The notes under the pieces were generated by a model, which had not been told where the DNA came from, made no database searches, and was given only the letters and a program-made list of their open reading frames with translations. Made by a program: the position numbers and the translations under genes. From Euborellia annulipes (taxonomy: Eukaryota > Arthropoda > Insecta > Dermaptera > Anisolabididae), in contig JAKCPI010005105.1 in the NCBI GenBank assembly GCA_023213315.1, positions 62,001 to 126,000 on the forward strand: DNA of 64,000 bases, read 5' to 3'. Below, piece by piece: positions 43,173-53,869 of the stretch. Position 1 is the first letter of the stretch, and every line of letters starts with the position of its first letter.

Positions 43173-43239
43173 TTAAAAAAAATGAGGTTTCTTCATTCTC
43201 TCTGATGATAGAAAAGTAAATTTTCTGTCATTTTACTTT

Positions 43240-43600
43240 TTTTTTTTTAACGAAGTTCTTTAACGCGGCTTACGCAGGGTGAATTGGGAGAAAATGTAAC
43301 GTAACAAAAACGCGTTCCTAACGAAAATGCGTTCCCAGTGCCTGAGCGACGGCGGAGGAAGGCGAGATTAGCCGAAGTCTTGGCGAGGCCACGCCCACCT
43401 CTTTATATCCTTCAATCTACCGTAGGCGGGAAATTGCTTGCCAGCGGGCTCAGCTACCTAGACGGAAAGTCTATTTAAATAATATTCATATTAAATTATA
43501 TTCTGAGTTGAAGAAAAGGCGTGAGGAACTTCGTTCCTGCCGGGGGTCCTACGACTCTACATATTTACTTTTTTTAGAATATTCCCTTTGTAAAATTAGG
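43240..43600 (+). other. GC-rich block upstream of coding-like island
   Basis: CTGAGCGACGGCGGAGGAAG, GAGGCCACGCCCACC and CTTTATATCC look like a GC box and TATA element. GAGGAACTTCGTTCCTGCCG at 43521 is a short hairpin whose GAACTTCGTT is also present inverted at 43252 (AACGAAGTTC). Could be a promoter or a small TIR element. Confidence 0.3.
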
Positions 43601-43617
43601 TTTGTTTTCGTTAACAG

Positions 43618-43926
43618 TTCTTCCATCTGCGAGTCAGATAAATTCCCTTGTTGATATTAACAATTTCATTCCGATCGATTATCCGGACAAATATACAGAC
43701 AACTTTGATTTTTGTGATAGAATTAAGCTCTATTGTGTTGAGTCTCTCTCTCTCTCTCAATCGGGTCGATTAAAGGGGTTTGTCGATCGCCTGTACCCTA
43801 ACTCTATCAGGGGTATTGATGAAGAGCAGCGGACACAATGAGGTCGACGGTTTGCCAAGAAGCAACCAACAGCCCTTCAATCATTGATTTTTGAAATTGA
43901 AAAGGCTCATTTTTATATTAATTAAA
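43618..43926 (+). pseudogene. Coding-like island with in-frame TGA, unidentified
   Basis: After GTTTTCGTTAACAG (good 3' splice site) a frame reads with balanced composition, including IDYPDKYTDNFDFCDRIKLY and SGRLKGFVDRLYPNSIRGID, to a TGA at 43839-43841. The same frame then continues as GRRFAKKQPTALQSLIFEIE to a TAA at 43924. There is no ATG at its start. The TGA (one change from CGA or AGA) suggests a decayed gene or transposon ORF, or the true stop. I do not recognise the family. Confidence 0.4.
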
Positions 43927-44151
43927 GAGGAAGATGTCATCACATCTTTTATTTCTAGTTATAACATTGTCCGTACACTTGACTAGTCTGGGGTTTATTT
44001 GAAATACTCAAAAAAAATTAAGAAAACAAACTTTTAGTCGAAAATCTAATAATTTTTGAACCAGATTACAAAAAAATTGTTTTAAATTTTAAATTAGAGG
44101 TATTGTATGTCTCACTATTTACCGAAATATTATTTGGATATTTTCTTGAGC

Positions 44152-44425
44152 CAAGGGCGGATACAAGGGGGGGAAGGGGGTAATTACCCCCCCCCCCCCT
44201 TCCGAGATTTAAAAAAAATACTTTTTTTTTTCGAAAAAAAATTTATTTTGAATGTAAAATTTTAATAAAAATTAATACTTAAAAATTTGATTTGTATTTA
44301 TATTCTGGCAAACAAGTACAGAATGAGCCTTTAAATTACCGAAATTAAGAAAAAAATGTGTGCTGTGCGACCAGTCACACCATATTACCCCCCCCCCCCG
44401 AGAAACACCTCTGGATCCGCCCTTG
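44152..44425. mobile_element. GGGCGGATCC-type MITE carrying an HPE right hairpin
   Basis: TIRs CAAGGGCGGATACA and (reverse complement) CAAGGGCGGATCCAG with adjacent G/C runs. Inside, 44302-44392 is a diverged HPE RH: TTCTGGCAAACAAGTACAGA, AAATTACCGAAATTAAGAAA, GTGCTGTGCGACCAGTCACA. A second copy is at 52648. Confidence 0.75.
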
Positions 44426-44977
44426 ATTTGGCATTGGGTGTTTTATTTTAGTCATTAGCATTTTTACCAACATGCTTATAAAATGAATTTTAAATTTAAA
44501 GAGCCACATGTGGCGACCCCTGGTTGATACTATCAAAAATATCATGTTGTATTTTTAGTTTGAATTAATTTTTATTTGATATCAAAAACATAAAAAGATA
44601 AAATCTAATTTTTTGCAAAATCTTGGGTAGAGGAACCAACGTAGATTTTATTTTTTATTTGAAAATTATATCCATTTTATTTAAAAAAAAATAATAATAC
44701 TTGGAAAGATTAATGTTTCATAATTCGGTAGTATTTGGTAATTTGGTCATTTGTTAACTGGTCCATCAGCCCCAACCCCTTTACTTGATTTGTTGTTGTT
44801 AATTAACTTTACCGAATTCCCAGTTGCAGTTTATCCAACAATTCTTTTTTAATTTCATTCATTCAATCATCAGGACGGAATTTAAATAAAAAATATAAGC
44901 CGAGGGGAGGGTGTGAATAAAATTAAAATTTTTTTTGTAATTTATTATAGACCTACACCAAATATCTTCTATAAAAT
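44426..44977. other. Unassigned stretch with hAT-end scrap
   Basis: 44497-44522 GAGCCACATGTGGCGACCCC then TG resembles the end of a hAT element (CAGGGGTCGCCA in reverse). No left partner seen. Rest AT-rich. Confidence 0.35.
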
Positions 44978-45786
44978 ATTTTACTTTCTCTTACATATAT
45001 GTTAATATATTAAGAGAAAAAGTATTGGATTCAAGTCAAAAATTCGATGTCGAGATTTTGATGGATATACACGTTTTGAGGTCCCCTGAATGGTTTTCAC
45101 AAAATATCCTGTCTGTCTGTGTGAGGGTGCCTGTGAAAGGCCCGAACAAAATATCTCAACAACGAAAAGAGCTAGGAAGTTGAAATTTTATATTTAAGTT
45201 AGGCATTCCCCTGAAGTGTTAAAATAAGCTTTGAAACAAAATCAGCCAAAAAGTACTAGTACTTTACTGATGCACTTTTTCAGTTTTTTTCGATTTTCTC
45301 AAAATTTGCTTTAACAATTTTGATTAAAAATCAAAAATAAGTTATTTTTTAGATTCTCTTTAAATTGTATATTCTCATTTTGCCCTCAAAATTGTTTGAA
45401 GCACACTTTACTCTTGTGCTTCATAGGAAAGATAGAAGAAATGGTTGCCATGATTACAAAATATAAAATTTTCCCATGTTTATAAATTTACATCTTTAAT
45501 TCTAATATGCCCTCGGGGCTTGGTGTAGAGGTTAGCGTGCTAACCTTGTATACCAAACGTCGCGGGTTCGGACTCCAGGCAGTCCGATGATTTTATTTAA
45601 GCCAATTGGATACCAAATGGCTTAAATAAGAATGCCTGGACCCCATATATGTATATTAAATCAATAACGGATATCGTAAAAGTCTTAAATGGCCTGAGTT
45701 GCCGAAAAGACTGTGTGAATGTGTGTGAGTGTGAATGACAAAAAAGTGTGAGTGTTATAAAAAAAAAAATTCTAATATATCGAATA
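44978..45786 (+). mobile_element. HPE copy split by a SINE, lacking RH
   Basis: LH (TTTACTTTCTCTTACATATA to AAGAGAAAAAGT) and body through CCATGATTACAAAATATAAA. A SINE-A enters at AATTCTAATAT, and the HPE resumes with AATTCTAATATATCG before ending. Confidence 0.85.
45509..45768 (+). mobile_element. SINE-A, full length with 11-bp TSD
   Basis: Head GCCCTCGGGGCTTGGTGTAG, AGGTTAGCGTGC (A-box region) and CGCGGGTTCGGACTCC (B box); core GGCAGTCCGATGATTTTATT; GT-rich tail and A-run. TSD AATTCTAATAT at 45498-45508 and 45769-45779 proves the element limits. The best reference copy of SINE-A here. Confidence 0.95.
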
Positions 45787-45799
45787 TTTAAACCATTTG

Positions 45800-45960
45800 G
45801 ATACCAAATGGACCCCAAATTGCGATTTTTGTCCGCCAAAGAGTAGTTCCGATGAAGGGGAAGTTTATTGATGCCTTCCGGCAGTCATTCTCGGAAGCCA
45901 CCCATCCAAGTTTCATCAGAGCTTGGCCTTGCTTAAGATCTCTTTCCATTATTTTGATTC
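45800..45960. other. Less AT-rich island, open on both strands
   Basis: Plus frame includes VVPMKGKFIDAFRQSFSEAT; minus frame includes ALMKLGWVASENDCRKASIN. Both are plausible as protein, so strand and reality cannot be decided by eye. It lies about 110 bp before the exon-like block at 46067. Confidence 0.3.
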
Positions 45961-46066
45961 ATTGTTATCCTCTCAATAAGACGAAAGAAAGAAAATTTAC
46001 ATAATAACGAACGCTTTTTTTTTTTTTCTTTAATTTCTTCCTTTCTCTTTCTCTTTGTCATCTAAG

Positions 46067-46206
46067 ATACAAAATTCCTGATAGTTTGGCCAGATCATTA
46101 GCTTTAACAGTCGGATTAATTCACGATCATGCTCCACTCACTCTCTGTAAATTGCCGATCATTAAAGAGCCCTTTAATGAAACGACTTCTTGGCATGCAT
46201 ATGCAC
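46067..46206 (+). CDS. Exon-like block, unidentified protein
   Basis: A 45-base pyrimidine tract ends in CATCTAAG, a strong 3' splice site, at 46066. The frame that follows reads YKIPDSLARSLALTVGLIHD and HDHAPLTLCKLPIIKEPFNE, then TTSWHAYAPP, with composition typical of a conserved globular protein. The end is uncertain: the frame runs on through a CT-rich tract to a stop at about 46310 without a good GT donor. It could be a host-gene exon or a fragment of a transposon protein; I do not recognise the family. Confidence 0.4.
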
Positions 46207-46405
46207 CTCCCCTTCTCTTCTCTTCTCTCTCTTCTTTTTTCTTATTCTACTGGGGATCGTTACAAGGAAAAAAAATCCATTCGTTGTTTGAAATTATTAT
46301 TATTAGATAATATCAAGATTTTATGATAATGAGCAGCGGTTAATGGAAATTTTAATCTTATTATTAAATGCTTCTTATGATTTCAATAAAATATTTTGAA
46401 ACTCA

Positions 46406-47014
46406 TTTTTTTACTTTCTGTACCTCTATATATAGAGAAAGAAAGTATTGAATTCATGTCGAAAATTCGATGTCAAGATTTTGATGGATATACACGTTTT
46501 AAGGTCCCCAAAAAAGTGGTTTTCGCGACATGATCTGTGTGTGTCTGTGAACAAAATATCTCAAGAATGAAAAGAGCTAGGTGGTTGAAATTTTATATTT
46601 AAGTTAGGCACCCTCCATGGGACGTGACTCGAAGCTTTTGAACAAAATCGACCAAAGAGTACAAGTACTTTACTGATGTACTTTTTCAATTTTTTTCGAT
46701 TTTCTTAAAGTTCGCTCCAAGGATTTTGTTTAAAATTCTAAAATCAATTATTTTTTAGATTCTCTTTAAAATGTAGGTCTATATTCTTATTTTGCCATTG
46801 AAGCCCACTTTACTCTTGTATTTCATATAAAAGATAGGAGAAATTGTTGCCATGGTAACAAAATATAAATATTATTTTACATCTTGAAAATCGAATGTAC
46901 TCTACTGACGGAAACTAAATACATGACACGAAAAAGCTGGTGTGACAAGCACAGAACACGACTTTCGATTACCGAAGGTGAGAGTGCTGTGCACCAGTCA
47001 CACCAGATTTTTTA
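46406..47014 (+). mobile_element. HPE copy, full length
   Basis: LH is short (TTTACTTTCTGTACCTC to AGAGAAAGAAAGT). RH GCTGGTGTGACAAGCACAG to GTCACACCAGATT with part of the second arm deleted. 609 bp. Confidence 0.85.
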
Positions 47015-47307
47015 TTATACAAAAATATTAAATTAAATTAAGATTTCTTTTTTTAATTAAAATTAATATTTTTAACCAAAAATTTCCGTGTTAAGAAAAC
47101 AAATTTAAAATTTGAACCAATGGTAGATTATTTCTCTTTATATATAGAAGAGACTTTAAAAACGTGTATTTCTCTTGAAAATTCATTTATGCGTGGGCTA
47201 TAATTATTATTATTTAAAAAATAAATCAAAATATTTTATTTATTGATAATGGGATACCAATATATTTAAATAAATAGGGGCGGGGTCTAAATTGCATCCG
47301 ATGCCGA
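47015..47307. other. AT-rich stretch ending in SINE-B tail
   Basis: 47248-47306 (GGGATACCAATATATTTAAA, GGGTCTAAATTGCATCCGAT, GCCGAAAA) is a 5'-truncated SINE-B tail on the plus strand, joined directly to the next HPE. Confidence 0.55.
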
Positions 47308-47946
47308 AAAAATCTGGTGTGACTGTCGCACAGCACAAAACTTTCTCTCACCTTCGGTAATTGAAAGTTGTGTTCTGTGCTTGTACACCAGATTTTTCGT
47401 GTCATGTATTTAGTTTCCGTCAGTAGGGTACATTCGATTTTCAAGATGTAAAATAATATTTATATTTTGTTACCCTGGCAACCATTTCATTTTCTATGGA
47501 GTACAAGAGTAAAGTGGTCTTCAGAAGATTTCAATGGAAAAATGAGAATATACATTTTAAAGAGCATCTCAAAAATAATTGATTTTTGAATTTTAATCAA
47601 AATCGTTGGGGGCGAATTTTGAGAAAATCGAAAAAAACTGAAAAAGTACATTAGTAAAGTTCTAGTATTTTTTGGCTGATTTTATTCAAAAGCTTCATGT
47701 CACGTCCCATGGGGGTAACTAACTTAAATATAATATTTCAACATCCTAGCTCTTTTCGTTTTTGAGTTATTTTGTTCTCAGACAGACACAGACAGATTAT
47801 ATCCCGAAAACCACTTTTTTGGACTCAGGGGACCTCAAAAACGTGTATATCCATCAAAATCTCGACATCGAATTTTTGACATGAATCCAATACTTTCTCT
47901 CTCTATATATTATTAACATATATAGAGGTAAGAGAAAGTAAAAAAT
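47308..47946 (-). mobile_element. HPE copy, full length
   Basis: RH (AATCTGGTGTGACTGTCGCA to TTGTACACCAGATT) and LH (ACTTTCTCTCTCTATATA to GGTAAGAGAAAGTAAAAA). About 640 bp. Confidence 0.9.
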
Positions 47947-47984
47947 CTTAATAAGAAATAAGTATTTATTGATAATAGGGGTGG

Positions 47985-48170
47985 GTAAATAAAATAAGTC
48001 ATTTAAAAATTATTTTAATTCAAATTTATCCCTAATAAATAAATAAATCCAAAAAATATCACTTGGAAGTATTTTATTTAAATTTCGGTGAGTTTTAGAG
48101 GTGGGTTTATGAAGTGAGTCTTTTAATAGTTATTTCAATTTCGAATTTATTTCCAACAGAATAAATCCCC
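47985..48170 (+). repeat. Imperfect tandem duplication, about 113 bp
   Basis: GGGGTGGGTAAATAAAATAA...TTATCCCTAATAAATAAAT at 47987 is echoed by GAGGTGGGTTTATGAAGTGA...TTATTTCCAACAGAATAAAT at 48099. Two units only, well diverged. Confidence 0.5.
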
Positions 48171-48261
48171 GTTAGTTTGCAAGTAAATAGAATTTTTTTA
48201 AATAGAGAATTTATTTGAGTAATTCGTTCAGAGAGGAATGTTACTAGAGCTGCTTGCTGCC

Positions 48262-48330
48262 TATCTGTCAGGCGGGTCTGTCTTTTTAGTTGAATTTGAG
48301 TCGAGTCATGAGTCATTCGGTTCAGTTCCA

Positions 48331-48362
<32 letters not shown>

Positions 48363-48480
48363 GCGTGTGTGTGTGTGTGTGTAGTTTCTTTTATATTGTG
48401 TTGTGATTTGTGCAAATAAGACGTTCATCCCCCAACCTCATTACACCCGGTCTGGTCATCTTATTATTAAGGTAATGAAT
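48262..48480 (+). promoter_or_regulatory. Repeated 5'-exon-like block, copy C
   Basis: CTGTCAGGCGGGTCTGTCTT, TTTAGTTGAATTTGAGTC, (CT)n at about 48333-48362, (GT)n, then CCTCATTACACCCGGTCTGG and TTATTATTAAGGTAATGAAT. The end closely matches TTATTATTGAAGGTAATGAA at 18010, including the donor-like GGTAATGAA. Confidence 0.4.
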
Positions 48481-49197
48481 ATTTTCATAACGAATTAAAT
48501 TTTTATTTTCAATTTTTTTTTTCTCTCAACATATACTTATAAAATTATCCAATTTTTAATTATATGATGAAGTCTTGTACCCCAGGGGGCAGGGTGAGAA
48601 AGGGTGTAAATCACCCCTTCTAATAAAATAGTATTTTTCTTTAAAAATAATTTTTTTTTTTGTAAAATTTTTACTTATAAGCAAATGGATTACTTTCTCT
48701 TCCTCCTCACCCTCTACCACCCTAACAGAGAATTTAGTTTTCCTATAATATTTAATAAAAAATTTTTTATTAAATAATAGAAAATATTCTTAAACTTTTA
48801 TCTCTCATAAGTGTTATAGTGATTTTTTGAGGTGGAATTTGTTTGTTTATTGCCAGTGCTTTCTTCTGCACTCGCCTCCCCTATTTATTTATAATTTCAT
48901 AGAGAAATTGTAAGGAAAAAAGAAAAAAAAAAACATTCTACAAGCCTGTATCTCCATCTTTCATTTCGTGAATATATTTCACTACAAACAAAGTTTCCTT
49001 TGTTTGTAGTTTTATGTAGAATTCGATCCCCCTCGGCTCACACATCCCCTTATAGATATTTATTAATTCAAATTCACACTACTCTACAAATCTTCTTAAT
49101 ACAGTATATATGTACTTTATATATAATTTGATTGAGGAAAAAATAATTCAAATTTTTTTTTTGACTTGAAATTAAAAAAAAAAATCTTTGGTACTTT
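48481..49197. other. AT-rich stretch with a perfect small hairpin
   Basis: 48982-49009 CTACAAACAAAG-TTTC-CTTTGTTTGTAG is a 12-bp perfect stem. No gene recognised. Confidence 0.55.
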
Positions 49198-49464
49198 TTT
49201 TTTTTTTTTTAAACATTCCCACTTTTTTCTCATGCACACACTTTTCTCACACACACATTCACTCAGTCTTTTCGGCAACTCAGGCCATTTAAGACTTTGA
49301 CGATAACCGTTGTAATTAATATATCAATTTGGGGTTCAGGCATTTCTATCTAAGCCAGGATCCAAATGGCTTAAATAAAATCATCGGACTGCCTGGGTCG
49401 GAACCCGCGACGTTTGGTATAGGAGGTAGGCACGCTACCTACTATGCCAAACTCGGGGGCCCTC
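49198..49464 (-). mobile_element. SINE-A, full length
   Basis: Minus strand with T-run at left, CACACA-rich tail, CAGTCTTTTCGGCAACTCAG, GGACTGCCTGGG and head with B box GCGGGTTCCGACCC. TSD TGGTACTT at 49190-49197 and 49465-49472. The right flank is an HPE (TTGTACTTTATAGGAAGG). Confidence 0.85.
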
Positions 49465-49650
49465 TGGTACTTGTACTTTATAGGAAGGATATGGGAAATA
49501 GTTGCGCATCTCCCAATGGCCAGGGGCTAAAAGGGTGGAATATAAAAACAAATTATATATAATGTAGAGCCTACTGCGGAAAGCTAGACACAAAAAATCT
49601 GATGTGACAAGCACAGAACACAACTTTCAATTACCGAAGGGAAGAGAGCT
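49465..49650 (+). mobile_element. HPE right part, first unit of tandem run
   Basis: TGTACTTTATAGGAAGGATA, a diverged middle, then RH truncated after ATTACCGAAGGGAAGAGA, where the next LH begins. Confidence 0.8.
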
Positions 49651-49935
49651 TTTTACTTTCTCTTACCTCTAAATATGTTAATATATATATAGAGAGAAAG
49701 TATTGGATTCATGTCAAAAATTCGATGTCGAGATTTTGATGGATGTTTTGAGGTCCCCTGAATCCAAAAAAGTTGTTTTCGCGACATGGTCTGTCTGTGA
49801 AGAAAATATCTCAAGAACGGAAATAGCTAGGAGGTTGAAATTTGATATTTGAGTTAGGCACCCTCATGGGACGTGGCACGGCGCTTTTGAACAAAATCGG
49901 CCCAAGAGTAGCCTACTAGTACTTTACTGATCGTT
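49651..49935 (+). mobile_element. HPE left part, second unit of tandem run
   Basis: LH TTTTACTTTCTCTTACC to GAGAGAAAGT and body to ACTAGTACTTTACTGATCG, where the third unit starts. Confidence 0.85.
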
Positions 49936-50611
49936 TTTTACTTTCTCTTACCTATGTATATATGTAAATATATATAGAGAGAAAGTATTGGTTCATGTCA
50001 AAAATTCGATGTCGAGATTTTGATGGATCTTCACGTTTTGAGGTCCCCTGAATCCAAAAAGTGGTTTTCGCTACATGGGCTGTCTGTGGGTGTGTGTGTG
50101 TGTGTGGGTGGGTGTGTGTTCAATTTTAAGCATGAAGGAATTGAGCTATGAGGTTGAAATTTTATATTTAAGTTAAACACCCCCGGGACCGGAAAAATAA
50201 GCTTTTAATCAAAATCGGCCAAAGAGTACTAGTACTTTACTGATGTACTTTTTCAGTTTTTTTCGATTTTCTCAAAATTCGCTCTAACGATTTTGATTAA
50301 AATTCAAAAATCAATTATTTTTTAGATACTCTTTCAAATGTATATTCTCGTTTTGCCCTCAAAATTGTTTGAAGCACACTTTACTCTTGTACTTCATAGA
50401 AAAGATAGGAGAAATGGTTGCCATGGTAACAAAATATAAATATTTTCCCATACTTATAAATTTTACATCTGAATTCAAATATTCCCTACTGCCGGGAACT
50501 AAATACATGTCGACACAAAAAATCTGGTGTGACAAGCACAGTACACAACTTTCGATTACCGAAGGTAAGAGAAAGTTGTGTGCTGTGCGCCAGTCACACC
50601 AGATTTTTTTT
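49936..50611 (+). mobile_element. HPE full copy, third unit of tandem run
   Basis: LH TTTTTTACTTTCTCTTACC and complete RH AATCTGGTGTGACAAGCACA to GTCACACCAGATT; 676 bp. Confidence 0.9.
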
Positions 50612-50947
50612 TCAGTTTTTTTCGATTTTCTCAAAATTTGCTCTAATGATTTTGATTAAAATTCAAAAATAAATTATTTCTTAGATGCTCTTCCAAATGT
50701 ATATTCTTATTTTGGCAGTGAAATCTTCTGAAGACCATTTTACTCTTAAAATTCATAGAAAAGATAGGAGAAATGGTTGCCATGGTAACAAAATATAAAT
50801 ATTCTCCCATGTTTATAAATTTTACATCTTGAATTCTAATAAATCGGCGGAAATTAAATATATCTCGACACAAAAAAAATCTGGTGTGACAAGCACAGAA
50901 CACAACTTTCGATTACTGAAGGTAACACCATTCACACCAGATTTTTT
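50612..50947 (+). mobile_element. HPE right part, fourth unit of tandem run
   Basis: Begins at TTCAGTTTTTTTCGATTTTC inside the T-run that ends the previous RH, and ends in a shortened RH (ATTACTGAAGGTAACACCAT, TCACACCAGATT). Confidence 0.85.
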
Positions 50948-51624
50948 AATTTCGTTTGCGGAATTAATTAATTAAATAAATAAAAAATAATTCCATCCCC
51001 GACACATCTATCTTCTTTCTCTCTTTATTTAATTTTAACTCATTTTCGGCTGCTGAGGTCATATTTGTTTGTTTATTATTCTTCATTGAATTAAAAGTTT
51101 TTCTAGAGAGATATTATGTTAAGTTTACTCATTAAAAATTAAAATCAAATTACGATGATCAAAAGCAATTAGAGTAAATGATAAATTTTGTTTTATATTA
51201 GATAATAATAATAATAATTTTATTAATTATATTAAATTCTAATGATAATGGATTAAAAATGAGTGGGATGGGGGATGATTATGGTAATTAGGCCTCCACC
51301 AATGCCCTTTATAATCAAAATCCACAAAATTATCAATAATAATTTCACAGATCAGAGTAAAAAATTTGTAAACATGCCTTCGTATATAGTCATTTAAATA
51401 CTGATTATCATTTTTCTCGAATGGGCGAGTTTAATGACGTGACTCATTAGAGAGAGAAGCAGACATTTAATTTTGTTTATATAGTATGAACACTTGCAAT
51501 CTAATTAAGAGAGAGTCGAGTATAATAAGCTGAGATTATTTCTCTCTCGTTGTGCATACATGTATATTTCTTCCTTCCCTTGAAATTAAAAAAAAAAAAA
51601 AGTTGAAAGTTCATCTTATAAGCA
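50948..51624. other. AT-rich stretch, nothing assigned
   Basis: (AAT)n-like run near 51204. No gene recognised. Confidence 0.5.
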
Positions 51625-51987
51625 ATTTGTAGTGACAACTTTCTTGTTGAGTTCTGTGCTTGTTGCACCAGATTTTTTTGTGTCGACATATATCAAGATT
51701 TTAAAATATAAATGTCCTATAAACAAAAATAATAATTTATGAATTTTAATCAAATTTGTTAAAACCAATTTTGAGAAAAAAAAAAAATACTCAAAAAGTA
51801 CTGGTACATAACTCTGGCCGATTTTATTTAAAAGCTTATTTTCTCGTCTTAGGGGTATTATCTAATTTAAATATCAAATTATTGATATATAATTCTTGCT
51901 TTAAATTGAACACAGACGCAAAGACGGAGCCCCAAAACGTCAAAATCTTAGACAAATCGAATTTTTTTCATGAATGTAATCAATACC
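51625..51987 (-). mobile_element. HPE copy, degenerate
   Basis: TTCTGTGCTTGTTGCACCAG and TTTTGTGTCGACATATATC, then a shortened body to TTTTTTTCATGAATGTAATC. Both ends eroded. Confidence 0.7.
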
Positions 51988-52250
51988 GACGATTATTATT
52001 GTTCATTGAAATAAAATTCTAGATCCTTAGAGAAAATTTAGATCTTATTCCAAATCCTTCTTGTTTAATGAATTTCAATCCAAATTTAGGGATTTAATCC
52101 AAAATGATCAAAATCATGTTCATCTCTTGTTTTAGGGAAATTAAATAAAATATTTTTTTTTTTTTACCTAATTTATTTCAGAACCAAATTTTTTCCTCAT
52201 TTTTGACTTGATATTTTCCATTTTTTTTTTTTAAATATACATCGTTATAA
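51988..52250. other. AT-rich stretch, nothing assigned
   Basis: Not recognised as part of any repeat here. Confidence 0.5.
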
Positions 52251-52593
52251 TTTTTACTTTTTCTTACCTCTATATATACATGTATATGTATAGAGAGAAA
52301 GTATTGGTTTCATGTGAAAAATTCGATGTCGACATTTTGATTGATATACACGTTTTGAGGTTCCCTGAATCCAAAAAAGTGGTTTTCGTGACATGGTCTG
52401 TCTGTGTGTCTGTCTGCCTGTGAACAAAATATCTCAAGAACGAAAGGAGCTAGAAGATTGAAATTTTATATTTAAGTTAGGCACCCCCATGGGACGTGAC
52501 CCGAAGCTTATAAACAAAATCCGTCAAAGAGTACTAGTACTCTGTTTACTGATGTACTTTTTCATTTTTTTTTTCAATTTTCTCAAAATTCGC

Positions 52594-52625
<32 letters not shown>

Positions 52626-52647
52626 CACACTTTTTTCTCATTCACAC
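52594..52647 (-). mobile_element. SINE-A tail fragment
   Basis: A 27-base T-run then AACATTCACACTTTTTTCTC and ATTCACAC is the SINE-A 3' end. It is cut by the following MITE; its head is not found beyond it. Confidence 0.7.
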
Positions 52648-52900
52648 CAAGGGCGGATCCAGAGGTGTTTCTCGGGGGGGGTAATCTGGTGTGACTCGTC
52701 GCACAGCACACTATTTTTTTTTAATTTCGGTAATTTAAAAGCGCATTCTGTACTTGTTTACCAGAATATAAATACACATCAAATTTTTAAGTATTAATTT
52801 TAAAAATTTTACATTAAAAATAAATTTTTTTCAAAAAAAAAGATTTTTTTTCTCCTCTAGGGGGGAATTTTCCCTTTCCCCCTTCCCCCCTCTTTCTTCC
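52648..52900. mobile_element. GGGCGGATCC-type MITE, second copy
   Basis: CAAGGGCGGATCCAGAGGTG, a G-run, then an HPE-like RH (AATCTGGTGTGACTCGTCGC to TGTACTTGTTTACCAGA), matching 44152-44425 in reverse orientation. The far end dissolves into C/T-rich sequence (52853-52930) without a clear TIR. Confidence 0.7.
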
Positions 52901-53340
52901 CCCTTCCCCCCCCCACCCATCCACCCATTTTTTCACCCCCTCTCCTCCTATAAAACAATAAAATAAATTTATTATTAAATATTTTTAATTTTTTATATAT
53001 AATAGTTTTTTTATTTTTCTTTTAATTAATTCATATATTAAAAAAATAAAATAAAAAAATTGGGCTGCCCCCGTCGTGTTGAAGATAAGTTGGGTTTGGA
53101 GATTGTGTTTCCCCCTCCTCAAAATTCGCTTTAACGATTTTGATTAAAAATTCAAAAATCAATTATTTTTAAGATGTTCTTTAAAATGTATATTCTCATT
53201 TGGCTCTCAAAATTGTTTGAATACCACTTTACTCTTTCATAGGAAAGATAGGAGAAATGGTTGCCATGATAACAAAATATAAATATTTTCCCATGTTTAT
53301 AAATTTTACATCTTGAATTCTAATATATTTGCGGAAACTA

Positions 53341-53530
53341 GCCAGCTAGCAGAAACCCGTCAAAATGACGTCAGAAACTGGTCATAGAAAGACCAGAAAT
53401 GACGTCTTTATCACGTGATATTTTGCACGTTTTAAAGACGTTACAAAAAAGACGTTTAATTTTAGGATTTATTTAGTTATAGTCCATATGACCCTTCTGA
53501 CGTCATTTTTACGGGGTTCTACTAGCTAGG
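53341..53530. mobile_element. MITE with TA target duplication
   Basis: TIRs of about 36 bp: GCCAGCTAGCAGAAACCCGT and (reverse complement) CCTAGCTAGTAGAACCCCGT, both continuing to AAAATGACGTCAGAA. Flanked by TA (53339-53340 and 53531-53532) in the HPE phrase GGAAACTAAATATATGTC, as for Tc1/mariner-type insertions. 190 bp. Confidence 0.9.
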
Positions 53531-53587
53531 TAAATATATGTCAACACAAAAAATCTGGTGAGCACAACTTTCGATTACCGAAGGTAA

Positions 53588-53869
53588 GGGAGCGTACAAG
53601 TATTACGTAATACAATGTGGGGGGAGGATGGTCTCGTAAATCGTTACCATGCGTTACATGGGGGGGAGGGAGGGTTGAACAATGCGTTACGTAACTGGTA
53701 TTTTAGCGACTTTCCGATACTTTGCGCAAGATAATTGATACTTTTAGGCCACTTGAGCGTTACGTAACGTCTAGGGGGAGGGGGTTCAGAAAAATGTTAC
53801 GGCGCGTTACATGGGGGGAGGGCGGTCAAAATCTTCAAAAATTGCGTTACTTAATACTTGTACGTTCCC
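53588..53869. mobile_element. Harbinger-like MITE with TAA target duplication
   Basis: TIRs GGGAGCGTACAAGTATTACG and (reverse complement) GGGAACGTACAAGTATTAAG. TAA at 53585-53587 and 53870-53872. A 3-bp TAA/TTA duplication and GGG ends suit PIF/Harbinger. It lies inside the HPE right hairpin, between GGTAA and AGAAAGT. Internal repeats GCGTTACGTAAC and ATGGGGGGAGG. Confidence 0.9.
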
